DNA of 64,000 nt from Staphylococcus cohnii subsp. cohnii (GCF_002902365.1 NZ_PPQC01000046.1:1-64000), one strand, 5' to 3'. Counted from the first letter of the stretch, positions 7,968-17,966 are shown. Translations and numbers: made by a program. The notes: generated by a model from the letters alone, not told the origin.

Positions 7968-8564
7968 TTACTTATCATTCATGCCTTTACCTTCTAGGAT
8001 ATGATTGATATACTTTTCAACTCTATTTTCCCTTGTTGAAGCACGTTTAGCTTGACCTATATAATACATATATTGACGTTGTCTTCCAGGCGTTAAATTA
8101 TTAAATGCTTCTTTTAACTCTGACGAAGCTTCTAATTTATTTTTCAATTCCTCAGGCATATCGAATTCTTCTGTCGTTTTCATCGGTACTTTTTCACCCG
8201 ACTTTTCTACTCTAATGGCTTCTTCTACATACCAAGCAATTTCATCTTTACGTTGTTCTATTTCGTCTAAACTTTCAAATCTCAACTGGCGAGCAGCTTG
8301 AACATTTTTCGTTTGTTGAATTAAAGTATGATATGGATCTTTCATAATGGCACCTTTTTCAAATAACAATGCACAATAATGTTTAAAATCTTGAATGATG
8401 ACAACATTTTTATTGTCCAAAGTATAACAAGGATGCATCCATTTATAATCTTCTGTTAATTCTGTTTGATTGATTATATTTCTTAATACTTTAAAAGCAT
8501 CTTGCCATTGATCTAAGCGTTCAATAAACGCATCTACTTTATCGTTTTTAATTGATTCATTCAT
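7968..8564 (-). CDS. YdeI/DUF1801-like conserved protein
   Basis: A soluble protein of 198 residues in the YdeI (COG4430-type) family. The N-terminal half (about 10-130) is a DUF1801-like fold with the typical EDYKWMHPCYTLDNKNV and CALLFEKGAIMKDP segments. The C-terminal part ends in the family's GRQRQYMYYIGQAKRASTRE helix, near residues 157-177. Biochemical function is unknown. It stands alone between two regulated regions, and its start has AAAGGCGG six bases upstream. It is unrelated by function to the carnitine genes as far as can be seen. Confidence 0.8.
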   Translation of the reverse strand: MNESIKNDKVDAFIERLDQWQDAFKVLRNIINQTELTEDYKWMHPCYTLDNKNVVIIQDFKHYCALLFEKGAIMKDPYHTLIQQTKNVQAARQLRFESLDEIEQRKDEIAWYVEEAIRVEKSGEKVPMKTTEEFDMPEELKNKLEASSELKEAFNNLTPGRQRQYMYYIGQAKRASTRENRVEKYINHILEGKGMNDK

Positions 8565-8973
8565 AAAAAACCGCCTTTTATTTTAATTTTACTATAAATA
8601 TATACATTTAATCCATACTATCTTTTATATCATGTTAACGTCTTATTTTCTAAGAATATAATACTTATTTATATCTTTAATAATTCAAAATATTTCTTTA
8701 AACCATTTTTAAATGTGCTCAATTTAGATAATCCTTTATTGATCTTCTTCACACTACTCTGGTACAAAACCTATATATTGTCATACTAATACAATTCAAA
8801 AATACATTTGTTTTACTTATAATTTAATATAAGTAAAATTATATAAGTATTTATATATATTACTGATACACTTCGCTTTTCTCTGTTACACTTATAAATA
8901 ATCACTTTTTAGAAGTGTGAACAATCATTGTTCAGTTTTTTGTAAGCGCTTTAATATTTGGAGGGGATATTTT
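8565..8973. promoter_or_regulatory. Upstream region of the CitMHS transporter: palindrome and cre site
   Basis: The region separates divergent genes. Near the transporter it holds a 17-base inverted repeat, TGAACAATCATTGTTCA (8918-8934), and a cre-like CcpA site starting TGTAAGCGCTTTAA (8941). The cre site is only a few bases before the GGAGGGG ribosome site. The order palindrome, cre, ribosome site suggests a specific regulator plus carbon catabolite repression acting on the leader. The distal 300 bases are very AT-rich with no visible gene. Confidence 0.5.
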
Positions 8974-10344
8974 ATGCAACAAGAGAGTGTTTGGCTAACA
9001 ATTATGGGACTAATTATTATTATTTCCATTGTTGGTTTACTAATTGCTAAACGTATTAGTCCAGTTGTAGGCATGATTTTAATACCGAGTGTAGGTGCAC
9101 TCATATTAGGTTACAATATAGGCGATTTAGTAAAATTCTTTAATAGTGGTTTAGATCAAGTTATTAACGTCGTCATCATGTTTATTTTTGCAATTATTTT
9201 CTTCGGCATCATGAGTGACGCTGGCTTATTTAAACCATTGGTAAAGCGTTTGATTTTGCTTACTAGAGGTAATGTTGTAGTTGTTTGTATTGTAACTGCA
9301 CTTATCGGAATATTCGCGCAACTCGATGGTGCTGGAGCCACAACATTTTTATTATCAATACCAGCATTATTACCGTTGTATAAAGCACTAAATATGAATC
9401 GGTATCTACTACTTTTGTTACTCGGACTGAGTGCATCGATTATGAACATGGTGCCTTGGGGTGGTCCTATGGCTCGTACAGCTTCAGTAATTCATTTTAA
9501 GAATGTCAATGAATTATGGTATGGTGTTATACCTGTTCAGATTATCGGTTTTATTTTAGTTTTACTATTCGCTGTAATTTTAGGTTTTCGAGAAAAATCA
9601 ATTATACAACGTAAAATCAATTCGGGAGAAGTAACTAATACACAAGATGTGGATATACATAAATTGGTTGAAATATACGAACAAGATCAAGATATTAAAT
9701 TTCCAATTCGTGGTGTTGCCGTTACGAAACCTTGGATTAATTGGATTAACGTGATACTTACGCTCGCTATCATCGTAGTAATGCTAGCTAATATCGCTCC
9801 GCCTGAATTTGCATTTATGATTGGTGTTGCGATTGCTTTGATTATTAACTTCCCAAATGTAGACGAACAAATGAGTAGGCTTAAGGCTCATGCGCCAAAT
9901 GCACTTATGATGGCTGCCGTGATTATTGCAGCGGGTATGTTTTTAGGTGTACTTAATGAAACTGGTATGCTTGAGGCAATAGCAGTAAGCTTCATCCACA
10001 TTATACCGAATGCCGTAGGGCCATACTTACACATTATTGTCGGTATTTTCGGTGTACCACTAGATTTATTAACGAGTACGGATGCTTATTATTTCGCAAT
10101 CTTACCTATTGTTGAACAGACAGCCGGTCAGTTTGGTGTGTCATCTGTGTCAACAGCATATGCAATGTTAATTGGAAATATTATCGGTACGTTTGTCAGT
10201 CCATTTTCACCTGCATTATGGTTAGCAGTAGGGCTTGCAGAAGCAAATATGGGAACATATATAAAGTATGCGTTCTTTTGGATATGGGGTTTTGCCATCG
10301 TCATGTTAATTATCGCTATGTTAATCGGAGTCGTTACATTTTAA
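8974..10344 (+). CDS. CitMHS-family citrate/divalent-metal symporter
   Basis: An integral membrane carrier of 456 residues with about 12 hydrophobic segments, of the CitMHS family. These symporters import citrate or related tricarboxylates complexed with Mg or other divalent cations. Family-like stretches are the early IFFGIMSDAGLFKPLVKR, DGAGATTFLLSIPALLP and the late DAYYFAILPIVEQTA. The frame opens earlier at a GTG (8917), but that overlaps the palindrome and cre. The ATG at 8974 has a strong GGAGGGG site. Catabolite repression is suggested by the cre. Whether citrate is the true substrate is not visible. Confidence 0.85.
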   Translation: MQQESVWLTIMGLIIIISIVGLLIAKRISPVVGMILIPSVGALILGYNIGDLVKFFNSGLDQVINVVIMFIFAIIFFGIMSDAGLFKPLVKRLILLTRGNVVVVCIVTALIGIFAQLDGAGATTFLLSIPALLPLYKALNMNRYLLLLLLGLSASIMNMVPWGGPMARTASVIHFKNVNELWYGVIPVQIIGFILVLLFAVILGFREKSIIQRKINSGEVTNTQDVDIHKLVEIYEQDQDIKFPIRGVAVTKPWINWINVILTLAIIVVMLANIAPPEFAFMIGVAIALIINFPNVDEQMSRLKAHAPNALMMAAVIIAAGMFLGVLNETGMLEAIAVSFIHIIPNAVGPYLHIIVGIFGVPLDLLTSTDAYYFAILPIVEQTAGQFGVSSVSTAYAMLIGNIIGTFVSPFSPALWLAVGLAEANMGTYIKYAFFWIWGFAIVMLIIAMLIGVVTF

Positions 10345-10391
10345 GTTCTAAACTGTGTGACTTTAGTAAAAACATTTGCACAAAAATTTAA

Positions 10392-10442
10392 AAAACAGGG
10401 TGTCGAACTGAAATTACATTTCAATGTTCCACGCCCTGTTTT
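10392..10442. terminator. Bidirectional terminator between convergent genes
   Basis: Arms AAAACAGGG and CCCTGTTTT flank a loop with a second small stem. There are A and T tracts on both sides, so it can end both the plus-strand transporter and the minus-strand MFS gene. Confidence 0.75.
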
Positions 10443-10496
10443 ATTTATATATAATTCAATTTTGCAGTCTTATATTACCATTAGCCCATGCTCAAA

Positions 10497-11678
10497 TCAT
10501 GATGCTTTATTGTATTTAGCGACATTTTTAAGGCTAATAACTAAAATAAATGCTACTAACGCAATTGCAGCTGAAAAATAAGTCGTTGCGTAGACATTTA
10601 AGTTCGATACTACTAATCCACCTACAATACCGCCGATACCGATACCTGCGTTTAAACTAGACATATTCCAGCTCATCACTTGGCTCGTATCACCCTCAAC
10701 ATGTTCTATAATGCCACTTTGCACAGCTGGATTCGTACTCCATTGCATGATATTCCAAATGAAAATAATCATGAGTAATAAACCTGTACCTGGTAAAAAC
10801 ATATTAAGAATAAGCATCATAACAATAAATACGGCTGTCGCAATAACCAACCAGCGTTTGCTCGTAAGTCTATCTGATAAAAAGCCACCCATTGATGTTC
10901 CGATTACACCTGCAATACCATTGATTAATAATGCAATAGAAACAAAGGATAGTTGATGCCCACCGGAAAGGATTAACGGATTAATATAAATAAACGTCAC
11001 CGAGTTGGCTACTAATAATAAAAACGTGATACCTAAATATTTTGTAACTTCAACGGGTCTTAACACTTTAGAATAAGCGTTTGAACGATTTGAACCTGTC
11101 TCCATGTCAGTGTTTGACGATAGATGATCACTTAGCTTCGGTACATATATATACATTAGAATACCAACGAATAAACTAATAATCACAATAAATAAAAACG
11201 TATATCTCCAACCGACTAAATCACCAATGACTGTCCCGATTGGCACACCAAAAACATTTGCCCCACTAAAACCGGAATACACAATACCAATCATTTTCCC
11301 TCGGTGTTGTGGCGCAGTTAATAACGCAGTTAAAGCTAATATTTTAACCACAATTAATGCTGCAGCTGCAGATGATAAGATACGTCCAATCACTAAAATA
11401 GAAAAATTAGGCGCAATCGCAATAATGATATTGCCTACAACAAATGTTAACAGTGCCCACAATAAAACCATTCGTGGTGAAAAACGATTTGTTAGCTTTA
11501 CTAAAATAGGTCCTGCTACTGCAAAAGTAATGGCATATAAGGTAACTAATTGTCCAATGATTGCTTCAGAAACATGTAAATCACTACTCATCAAGTTCAT
11601 AATACCTGCAACCATCATTTCAACCATTCCTACAATAAATATACTTAATATAAAGGTAAATATGCGCATAACTGACAT
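10497..11678 (-). CDS. MFS drug/metabolite exporter (DHA1, AraJ-like)
   Basis: A 393-residue major facilitator protein with about 12 membrane helices. The N-half carries GRILSSAAAALIVV and the loop RGKMIGIVYSGFSGANVFGVPIG, typical of the AraJ/arabinose-polymer or purine-ribonucleoside efflux subgroup of DHA1. Proton-driven export of a small molecule is expected, with the substrate unknown. The start has GGAGGA a few bases upstream. It is transcribed alone. Confidence 0.82.
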   Translation of the reverse strand: MSVMRIFTFILSIFIVGMVEMMVAGIMNLMSSDLHVSEAIIGQLVTLYAITFAVAGPILVKLTNRFSPRMVLLWALLTFVVGNIIIAIAPNFSILVIGRILSSAAAALIVVKILALTALLTAPQHRGKMIGIVYSGFSGANVFGVPIGTVIGDLVGWRYTFLFIVIISLFVGILMYIYVPKLSDHLSSNTDMETGSNRSNAYSKVLRPVEVTKYLGITFLLLVANSVTFIYINPLILSGGHQLSFVSIALLINGIAGVIGTSMGGFLSDRLTSKRWLVIATAVFIVMMLILNMFLPGTGLLLMIIFIWNIMQWSTNPAVQSGIIEHVEGDTSQVMSWNMSSLNAGIGIGGIVGGLVVSNLNVYATTYFSAAIALVAFILVISLKNVAKYNKAS

Positions 11679-11794
11679 AAATATCCTCCTCTCTTTAATC
11701 TGATTTCAAAAATTCTATAACTGCTACATTATAAACCATTCGTCAATATATATGAATACTTAGCAATACATGCTATTAAATTCATTTCAAAAAA

Positions 11795-11847
11795 CAGGAA
11801 ACGCAAGAAATATCAATAACCATTTTGATACTTCTTGACGTTTCCTG
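11795..11847 (-). terminator. Long hairpin terminator after the FetB-like gene
   Basis: A long, slightly interrupted stem (CAGGAAACG pairing with CGTTTCCTG, continued by AAGAA/TTCTT and TATCAA/TTGATA) is followed on the minus strand by six T. It lies downstream of the ABC permease gene. Confidence 0.7.
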
Positions 11848-11935
11848 CTCATCTAAATTTAAAATTTCTCATCAAATAGATTTGATTTTAGTAATTGTCA
11901 TCATGTTTATTATAACAAATATACATCAAAAACTT

Positions 11936-12712
11936 TTAGCGATTGTCTTTGGGGATATGTCGCGCAATTAATTGGTCTCGTTCATTAAAGAATTGACGAT
12001 AACTCAAGTATGTTGCAATCAACGCTGACATAATTGTCGCTGTCATATGAATAAATACTACTAAAAGTTGAAATTTAACAGCTTCCAATGGATCTACACC
12101 ACCGATAATCAACCCTGTCATCATACCAGGAATCGAAACAATACCATACGTTTTCACTGAATCTATCGTTGGCACAATTGCCGTTTTGATACTTTCACGG
12201 ATCGTTCCTTTGGAAGATAGTTTTGGATTAGCACCTAATGCCAATTTGGCTTCGATTTGACTCATTTCTTTAACGAATTCACGATCTAAATTTTGATACG
12301 CAAGATTAATAGCAATCAAACCATTACTTCCAAGCATGCCTGCAATTGGAATTACTTCATTAGGTTTGAATTCAATTGCGCCAGTGATCACAATACCGAC
12401 TAATGGTAGCGCTACACCTATAAATATGGCAATAAAAGAAATCCAAAATACATGATGCATCACAGGTGAAGCTCTACTGATCGTGTTCCACGATGCATTA
12501 ATAATGATGATCAATACAAACAAGAGCAACAACCATGTTTGGTTTACATCAAATATAAAATGAAGTAAATAACCTAAAATCACCAATTGAACAACTGCTC
12601 TTAAAGTTGCAACGAGTAAATCTTTAATTATGTGTAATTTTTCTTTATATGACACGATGATTGGAAAAAGTAGGAGTGTCGCAGTAAGTACTAAAGCAGT
12701 GGTACTCATCAT
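11936..12712 (-). CDS. fetB: ABC transporter permease, UPF0014/FetB (YbbM) family
   Basis: A membrane protein of 258 residues with about seven hydrophobic helices. It has the family's PIAGMLGSNGLIAINLAY segment and the cytoplasmic ESIKTAIVPTIDSVKTYGIVSIPGMMTG loop. In E. coli FetB with FetA exports iron and protects against oxidative stress. The same role here is inferred from family. The first two codons are both ATG; the first overlaps the stop of the ATPase gene. Either could start translation, with GGAGG just before. Translation is coupled to the ATPase. Confidence 0.85.
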   Translation of the reverse strand: MMSTTALVLTATLLLFPIIVSYKEKLHIIKDLLVATLRAVVQLVILGYLLHFIFDVNQTWLLLLFVLIIIINASWNTISRASPVMHHVFWISFIAIFIGVALPLVGIVITGAIEFKPNEVIPIAGMLGSNGLIAINLAYQNLDREFVKEMSQIEAKLALGANPKLSSKGTIRESIKTAIVPTIDSVKTYGIVSIPGMMTGLIIGGVDPLEAVKFQLLVVFIHMTATIMSALIATYLSYRQFFNERDQLIARHIPKDNR

Positions 12713-13356
12713 AATTCCTCCTCCTTTTCAATTTGTCCATCCACAATTCTAATGCGCTTTTGGAAATGTCTCATACTTTGATCGTTACTATGTGTAATCC
12801 ATAAAATTGTTGTACCTTCCTCCGCAAGCTTAAAGATTAAAGATTCAATTTTTTCACTGTTATGTACGTCTAAAGCACTTGTTGCTTCGTCTAATAATAA
12901 TACTTTGGGTTTATACATTAGCTGTCTCGCAATCGTTACACGTTGTCGTTCCCCACCAGAAAGATGGTTTACGCTTGTATCAAAGTTATAATGACCTAAC
13001 CCTACCGACTTCAAAAGTGCTTTAGCTCTTTTACGATTAAACTTATCATTTCTAATTTGAGCGGGGAAAGCTAAGTTATCACCAATAGTACTTTCAAACA
13101 AATCGCTTTCTTGTAATAAATAACTAATTTCCATTCTTAACTTTTCTGGACTAATATCTTCATATACTTGATTATTAAAATATAATTCCCCTTCTGTAGG
13201 ACTTATCAAATTATTCATTAAGCGTAACAAAGTACTTTTACCACTTCCTGAAGGCCCAACAATCGCAATCGTTTCTCCTGCTTCGATTTTCAAATTAATG
13301 TTATTGATAATTTGTCGGTTATCCACCTGGTATGAAACATTTCTAAGCTCTAACAT
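12709..13356 (-). CDS. fetA: ABC transporter ATPase, FetA (YbbL) family
   Basis: An ATPase of 215 residues. Walker A is GPSGSGKSTLLR (about 34-45), the signature LSGGERQRV is near 132, Walker B is VLLLDEATSALD and the switch histidine is in WITHSN. It pairs with the UPF0014 permease whose start overlaps its stop (ATGA). The start ATG follows AGGAGG. The pair resembles the putative iron exporter FetAB. No metal-responsive site was found upstream. Confidence 0.86.
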   Translation of the reverse strand: MLELRNVSYQVDNRQIINNINLKIEAGETIAIVGPSGSGKSTLLRLMNNLISPTEGELYFNNQVYEDISPEKLRMEISYLLQESDLFESTIGDNLAFPAQIRNDKFNRKRAKALLKSVGLGHYNFDTSVNHLSGGERQRVTIARQLMYKPKVLLLDEATSALDVHNSEKIESLIFKLAEEGTTILWITHSNDQSMRHFQKRIRIVDGQIEKEEEL

Positions 13357-13471
13357 TTTGAACCTCCTAGGTCATATATAGTTTATACCCTATTACGACT
13401 GTTTGATTTCCTATCATTGTAGCATTCAATCGTTTTATTCAAAACACAACATTAAATATCACACGCAAACA

Positions 13472-14245
13472 TTATTTTAAAAATACAATCGCAATAAAAG
13501 ATATTAAATTATTAAAAGTATGCAGTGATATGGATACTGCTAGGTTTTTCCCACTTTTCAAATATACAAATACTAGACCAATCGCAATAAAAATATAGCT
13601 TCCGATTTCAAATGGGGATGTAGCCCCTAATACATGAATACCAGCAAATAATATAACTGATAATACACTTGCAGCAGCATATGTAATTTTTTTACCTAAT
13701 TCATGAATGATGAGATGCCTAAATAATAACTCTTCAATAATCGGCGTCAAAATAACAATATCTAAAAATAAAAATGGGAGCATCCAATTGTCTTGAAATA
13801 GTGCTTCTAAAATCAATTGATTCTGTGTTTCATGATATTGTAATGACTTCGGTAAAAAAGTCATAAGCCAATCATATAAATTATTCAACAAGAGCGTAGA
13901 TATGTATGCTATAAAAATAAGCAAAATATATTTACGAACTGATTTTAACCTGTTGATCACAATTGCTGTAATATTATCTTTAGTATGCATGCCATAAAAA
14001 CTTAAGATGATACATATTTCAGCAATAACACCACCAAAAATCAGTATATTCATATCACTTAAACGATACTTACTACCAATATTAAAAATGTCATATGATA
14101 CGATTAATATCAGCGTTAATATAAGTGGTATAATATAATTAGCAATGATGTATATAGGGATTAACCAAAAGTCTTTTTTAACAATTTTCTGATGCTGCCA
14201 TATATGCTTTTTGGTTAATGGCGTTGCTGATGATTTGTCAGTCAT
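13472..14245 (-). CDS. CPBP-family intramembrane glutamic protease
   Basis: A membrane protein of 257 residues with about seven or eight helices. The CPBP (Abi/CAAX protease-like) motifs are present: EELLFR at 171-176, a histidine in FAGIH near 204, and the late HTFNN. These residues form the intramembrane active site in Rce1-type enzymes. In Gram-positive bacteria relatives are linked to peptide processing or bacteriocin immunity. No peptide gene is visible beside it. The start follows GGAAGGTG. Confidence 0.83.
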   Translation of the reverse strand: MTDKSSATPLTKKHIWQHQKIVKKDFWLIPIYIIANYIIPLILTLILIVSYDIFNIGSKYRLSDMNILIFGGVIAEICIILSFYGMHTKDNITAIVINRLKSVRKYILLIFIAYISTLLLNNLYDWLMTFLPKSLQYHETQNQLILEALFQDNWMLPFLFLDIVILTPIIEELLFRHLIIHELGKKITYAAASVLSVILFAGIHVLGATSPFEIGSYIFIAIGLVFVYLKSGKNLAVSISLHTFNNLISFIAIVFLK

Positions 14246-14369
14246 ATGTCACCTTCCTTGTAGCTGTTTAACAATAATATAACACAATATTTTATCATTA
14301 TTATAAGTTGATTTACTTTTCTATTTGAAAATTACAATTAACCATTCTACCCCTTTACAGTGGAACACA

Positions 14370-14397
14370 TTGTAAATTGCATAATTTATTGTATTAT
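14370..14397 (+). promoter_or_regulatory. Promoter of the glutamate-synthase-like gene
   Basis: TTGTAA (14370-14375), a 16-base spacer and TATTAT (14392-14397) lie just before the AAGGGGGAA ribosome site of the plus-strand gene. Confidence 0.45.
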
Positions 14398-14423
14398 ATA
14401 ACTATATTAAGGGGGAATGTTAC

Positions 14424-16007
14424 ATGACTATTTTGACTATTTTACAGTTTATCGTCAACGTAATCATTGTCGTTTGTTTAATAAGCGTACTTGTTTTAGG
14501 GGCTGTATTGCTTTTTAAGGATAAACGACAAAAGCAACATAGCGTTTTACGCAATTATCCATTACTTGCACGTATTCGATATTTTGGTGAAAAAATAGGT
14601 CCAGAATTACGCCAATATTTATTTTTAGCAGATACCAAAGGCAAACCTTTTTCTCGTAATGATTACACCAATATTGTATTAGCTGGTAAATATAATTCAA
14701 GAATGACTAGTTTTGGTACACAAAAGGATTATGAAGATGGGTTTTACATTCAAAATACGATGTTTCCGTTGCAATCTAAAGAATTACATATTAATCAATC
14801 ACCGTTGATTTCATCATTTATTTATACAATTGATAATGAACGACTCTTTAATCGTGACGAACATCGCACAAAAGCAGAGATAGATCCATTTTATTTAACA
14901 GATGAAGATGCCATTATTTTAGGTCCTGAACTGAAACATCCGTTCAAACTTAAAAGGCTTGTTGGTCAATCAGGAATGAGTTATGGCGCATTAGGAAGTC
15001 ATGCAATCACGGCGCTATCCAAAGGATTAGGACAAGCTGGAACTTGGATGAATACAGGTGAAGGCGGTTTATCAAAACACCATTTATCGGGCGATGCAGA
15101 TATCATCTTTCAAATAGGTCCAGGTTTATTTGGCGTACGAGATAAATCGGGAGAATTTGATATGAATGCTTTCCAAATTTTAGCAAATGAAGATACGGTC
15201 AAAGCTTTTGAAATCAAGTTAGCACAAGGTGCAAAAACAAGAGGCGGCCATATGCAAGGTAATAAAGTCACACAAGAAATTGCTGATATTCGTAATGTTG
15301 AACCTTGGAGGACGATTAATTCCCCTAACCGTTTTGAATCTATAGATAATCCAACCGATTTATTAGAATGGGTTACACAATTACAAAAAGTAGGTCAAAA
15401 ACCTGTTGGTTTTAAAATTGTAATCAGCAAAGTATCAGAAGTAGAAGCGCTCGCACAAACAATGATTGAAACAAATCAGTTTCCGAATTTTATTACTATT
15501 GACGGCGGCGAAGGAGGCACTGGTGCAACATTTCAAGAATTGCAAGATGGCATAGGTTTACCTTTATTCACTGCTTTACCAATCTTAACAGGTGTACTCG
15601 AAAAGTATGGTATACGCAATCGAATTAAAGTATTTGCTTCAGGGAAACTTGTAACACCTGATAAAATTGCGATTGCATTAGGTCTAGGTGCTGATTTAGT
15701 CAACGTTGCAAGAGGTATGATGATTAGTGTCGGATGTATTATGAGTAGGCAGTGTCATATGAACACATGTCCTGTAGGTGTTGCAACAACAGATCCAAAA
15801 CGTGAAAGGGGATTAATTATAGATGAAAAAAAATACCGCGTCACTAATTTTGTAACCAGTTTACATGAAGGCTTATTTAACATTGCTGCCGCTGTAGGTG
15901 TAACTTCCCCAACTCAGATATCGAAAGAACACATCATTATCAAAAAGAAAGACGGTAACATTCAATCCATACATGATTATAAATTAAACTTACTAAATCA
16001 TAATTAA
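14424..16007 (+). CDS. FMN-binding glutamate synthase-family protein (membrane-tethered)
   Basis: A protein of 527 residues. An N-terminal membrane helix (about 5-30) is followed by a glutamate synthase large-subunit-type FMN domain. Visible marks are GQSGMSYGALG, GEGGLSKHH, the FMN-binding ITIDGGEGGTGAT, and the cysteine cluster CIMSRQCHMNTCPVG, near residue 437-451, that binds a 3Fe-4S centre in GltB. The amidotransferase domain is absent, so it is not a classical GltB. This single-gene YerD-like class is widespread in Bacillales and its reaction is not established. It has its own promoter and a terminator downstream. Confidence 0.83.
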   Translation: MTILTILQFIVNVIIVVCLISVLVLGAVLLFKDKRQKQHSVLRNYPLLARIRYFGEKIGPELRQYLFLADTKGKPFSRNDYTNIVLAGKYNSRMTSFGTQKDYEDGFYIQNTMFPLQSKELHINQSPLISSFIYTIDNERLFNRDEHRTKAEIDPFYLTDEDAIILGPELKHPFKLKRLVGQSGMSYGALGSHAITALSKGLGQAGTWMNTGEGGLSKHHLSGDADIIFQIGPGLFGVRDKSGEFDMNAFQILANEDTVKAFEIKLAQGAKTRGGHMQGNKVTQEIADIRNVEPWRTINSPNRFESIDNPTDLLEWVTQLQKVGQKPVGFKIVISKVSEVEALAQTMIETNQFPNFITIDGGEGGTGATFQELQDGIGLPLFTALPILTGVLEKYGIRNRIKVFASGKLVTPDKIAIALGLGADLVNVARGMMISVGCIMSRQCHMNTCPVGVATTDPKRERGLIIDEKKYRVTNFVTSLHEGLFNIAAAVGVTSPTQISKEHIIIKKKDGNIQSIHDYKLNLLNHN

Positions 16008-16076
16008 CTTCAAAGATTAAAAGAAACACCTTTGTTAAAAATAAGCTTCAACAACATTTCGAAGGATAAGATAAGC

Positions 16077-16118
16077 ATACGTCTGGGACGAATCACTGAT
16101 GTCCAGACGTATTTATTT
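16077..16118 (+). terminator. Terminator of the glutamate-synthase-like gene
   Basis: Stem ATACGTCTGG (16077-16086) and CCAGACGTAT (16103-16112), followed by a T-rich stretch on the plus strand. Confidence 0.75.
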
Positions 16119-16151
16119 TGCAAATAGATATTTAAGTCCGATGGTTCATTA

Positions 16152-16667
16152 TCATATAAAGTGATTCAATTGCTTTGTTAGCTTAGATTCTATCGTTTCT
16201 TGTTGATCTTCCAATGGATTGAATTCAAATAAATTACCATTAATAAAAACGGTCGGAATGCCTTTAATTCCTCTTTCAAATGCTTCTTCATGAATCGCTA
16301 ACGAACGATCGTCAGCTTCTTTATGAGGTGTAAGATTATATTCTTCTTCCATTTTGGCTTCAATTGTCGAAAAACTTACTTTCCATTGAGCTTGTTTTTG
16401 GTATAACTCACGAATAATATCTAAGGTTTCTTCAGGTCGTTGATAGTTTAAATATATATTTGCTATTGTTCCTTTTAATAAGCCTTGCTTCGTTTTATCA
16501 AAATGTTTAATTGTATGTTGAACCTTCCCTTGATCAATGAATGGCTTTAATACAGTGTCTGCAGCGAAAAAGAAGTTTTTACAGTATGGACAAGCTAAAT
16601 TGATAAAAGACTCCACTTTAATCGGTGCTGATTCTGAGCCTATTGTTAAATAATTAATTTCTGTCAT
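16152..16667 (-). CDS. DsbA-like thioredoxin-fold protein
   Basis: A protein of 171 residues with a thioredoxin fold and a CPYC redox motif at 26-29. A DsbA-type helical insert follows, then the cis-proline region GIKGIPTVFINGNLFEF near 134-150. There is no signal peptide, so it should be cytosolic, unlike true DsbA. It could act as a disulfide reductase or isomerase on an unknown partner. The start follows GGAGGGA. It is transcribed alone. Confidence 0.82.
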   Translation of the reverse strand: MTEINYLTIGSESAPIKVESFINLACPYCKNFFFAADTVLKPFIDQGKVQHTIKHFDKTKQGLLKGTIANIYLNYQRPEETLDIIRELYQKQAQWKVSFSTIEAKMEEEYNLTPHKEADDRSLAIHEEAFERGIKGIPTVFINGNLFEFNPLEDQQETIESKLTKQLNHFI

Positions 16668-16866
16668 CGTCTATCCCTCCACTTTGTTTATAATTATATT
16701 GAATCATGGACAGGTATTGAATGCACACGTTTAGCCTTACAATAGCGTGCAACGTAAACTTCATCTAATGTTATGTAAATTAAATTAATAACACAAAGCT
16801 CAAACAATTAGCTTATATCGAAGTTCATGATAAAATGAATATAAATATTTGATTAGGGGGTATAAC

Positions 16867-17943
16867 ATGAACAATTCAATAAAATTACTAGAATCATTAA
16901 CAAATGTTGACGGTATTGCAGGTCATGAAAAAGCAGTGAAAACACTTATGCGTGATTATTTGACGCCAGTAAGTGATGAAATTATTGAAGATAATCTGGG
17001 AGGTATTTTCGGTAAAAAAACGACCTCTACTGGTAATAAGACATTAATGGTGGCAGGTCATTTAGATGAAATTGGTTTTGTAGTTACTAAAATTGATAAA
17101 GATGGATTTTTAAAATTCACACCTATTGGTGGTTGGTGGAACCAAGTGATGTTATCTCAAAAAGTAACTGTCACAACTGATGAAGGCAAGAAAATCAGAG
17201 GTATTATTGGCTCCAAACCACCACATGCTTTATCACCCGAAGAACGTAAAAAAAATGTAGAAATAAAAGATATGTTCATTGATATTGGAGTTAAAAGTAA
17301 AAAAGAAGCTGAACAATTCGGCATTGAAATTGGCAATATGATCACACCATACAGTGAGTTTGAAACACTAGCTAATAGCAAGTATTTAACTGCCAAAGCT
17401 TTTGATAATCGTTATGGTTGCGCCCTTGCTGTAGACGTTTTAAACAACCTTAAACAAGAATCCATTGATATTAATTTAGTTTCAGGCGCTAACGTACAAG
17501 AAGAAGTAGGTCTTCGTGGCGCTAAAGTTGCAGCTAATAAGATTAAACCTGACTTAGCTCTTGCTGTCGATGTAGCTGTTGCCTATGATACACCAGGCAT
17601 GTCTGGCCAAACTAGCGAGACAGCTATTGGACAAGGACCTGTAGTCATTATTATGGACGCTTCAAACATAGGTCATGTTGGTTTTACAAACCATATTAAA
17701 AAAATAGCTAAAGCACATAATATAGATATCCAGTTAGATTCTACACCTGGTGGCGGTACTGATGCTGGAAGTATTCATGTTGCCAATGAAGGTGTGCCTA
17801 CGGTCTCTATTGGTGTCGCTCTACGTTATATGCATTCAAACGTCTCTGTATTGCATACAGATGACTATAAAAATTCGGTTGCCTTAGTCACTGAAATCGT
17901 TAAATCTTTAAACGACGATGCCGTAGATAACATCATTTGGTAA
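16867..17943 (+). CDS. M42-family glutamyl aminopeptidase
   Basis: A cytosolic metallo-aminopeptidase of 358 residues. Metal and catalytic elements are GHLDEIGF near 65, AFDNRYGCA near 178, EEVGLRGA near 213, an aspartate in AVDVAV, and the late GGGTDAGSIH. The order and spacing match the M42 family (cellulase M/PepA-like), which trims peptides and forms large tetrahedral shells in relatives. The ATG at 16867 has GGGGG six bases upstream. An in-frame start six codons earlier has no ribosome site. Confidence 0.88.
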   Translation: MNNSIKLLESLTNVDGIAGHEKAVKTLMRDYLTPVSDEIIEDNLGGIFGKKTTSTGNKTLMVAGHLDEIGFVVTKIDKDGFLKFTPIGGWWNQVMLSQKVTVTTDEGKKIRGIIGSKPPHALSPEERKKNVEIKDMFIDIGVKSKKEAEQFGIEIGNMITPYSEFETLANSKYLTAKAFDNRYGCALAVDVLNNLKQESIDINLVSGANVQEEVGLRGAKVAANKIKPDLALAVDVAVAYDTPGMSGQTSETAIGQGPVVIIMDASNIGHVGFTNHIKKIAKAHNIDIQLDSTPGGGTDAGSIHVANEGVPTVSIGVALRYMHSNVSVLHTDDYKNSVALVTEIVKSLNDDAVDNIIW

Positions 17944-17966
17944 ACCACTCAAACCTATAAAAAATA

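Noticed and set aside
10357-10581. 74-codon frame after the CitMHS gene
   Set aside because: It runs through the terminator hairpin and into the end of the MFS gene and has no ribosome site.
11227-11703. 158-codon plus-strand frame opposite the MFS exporter
   Set aside because: Mirror of a strongly supported membrane protein, no ribosome site and low-complexity composition.
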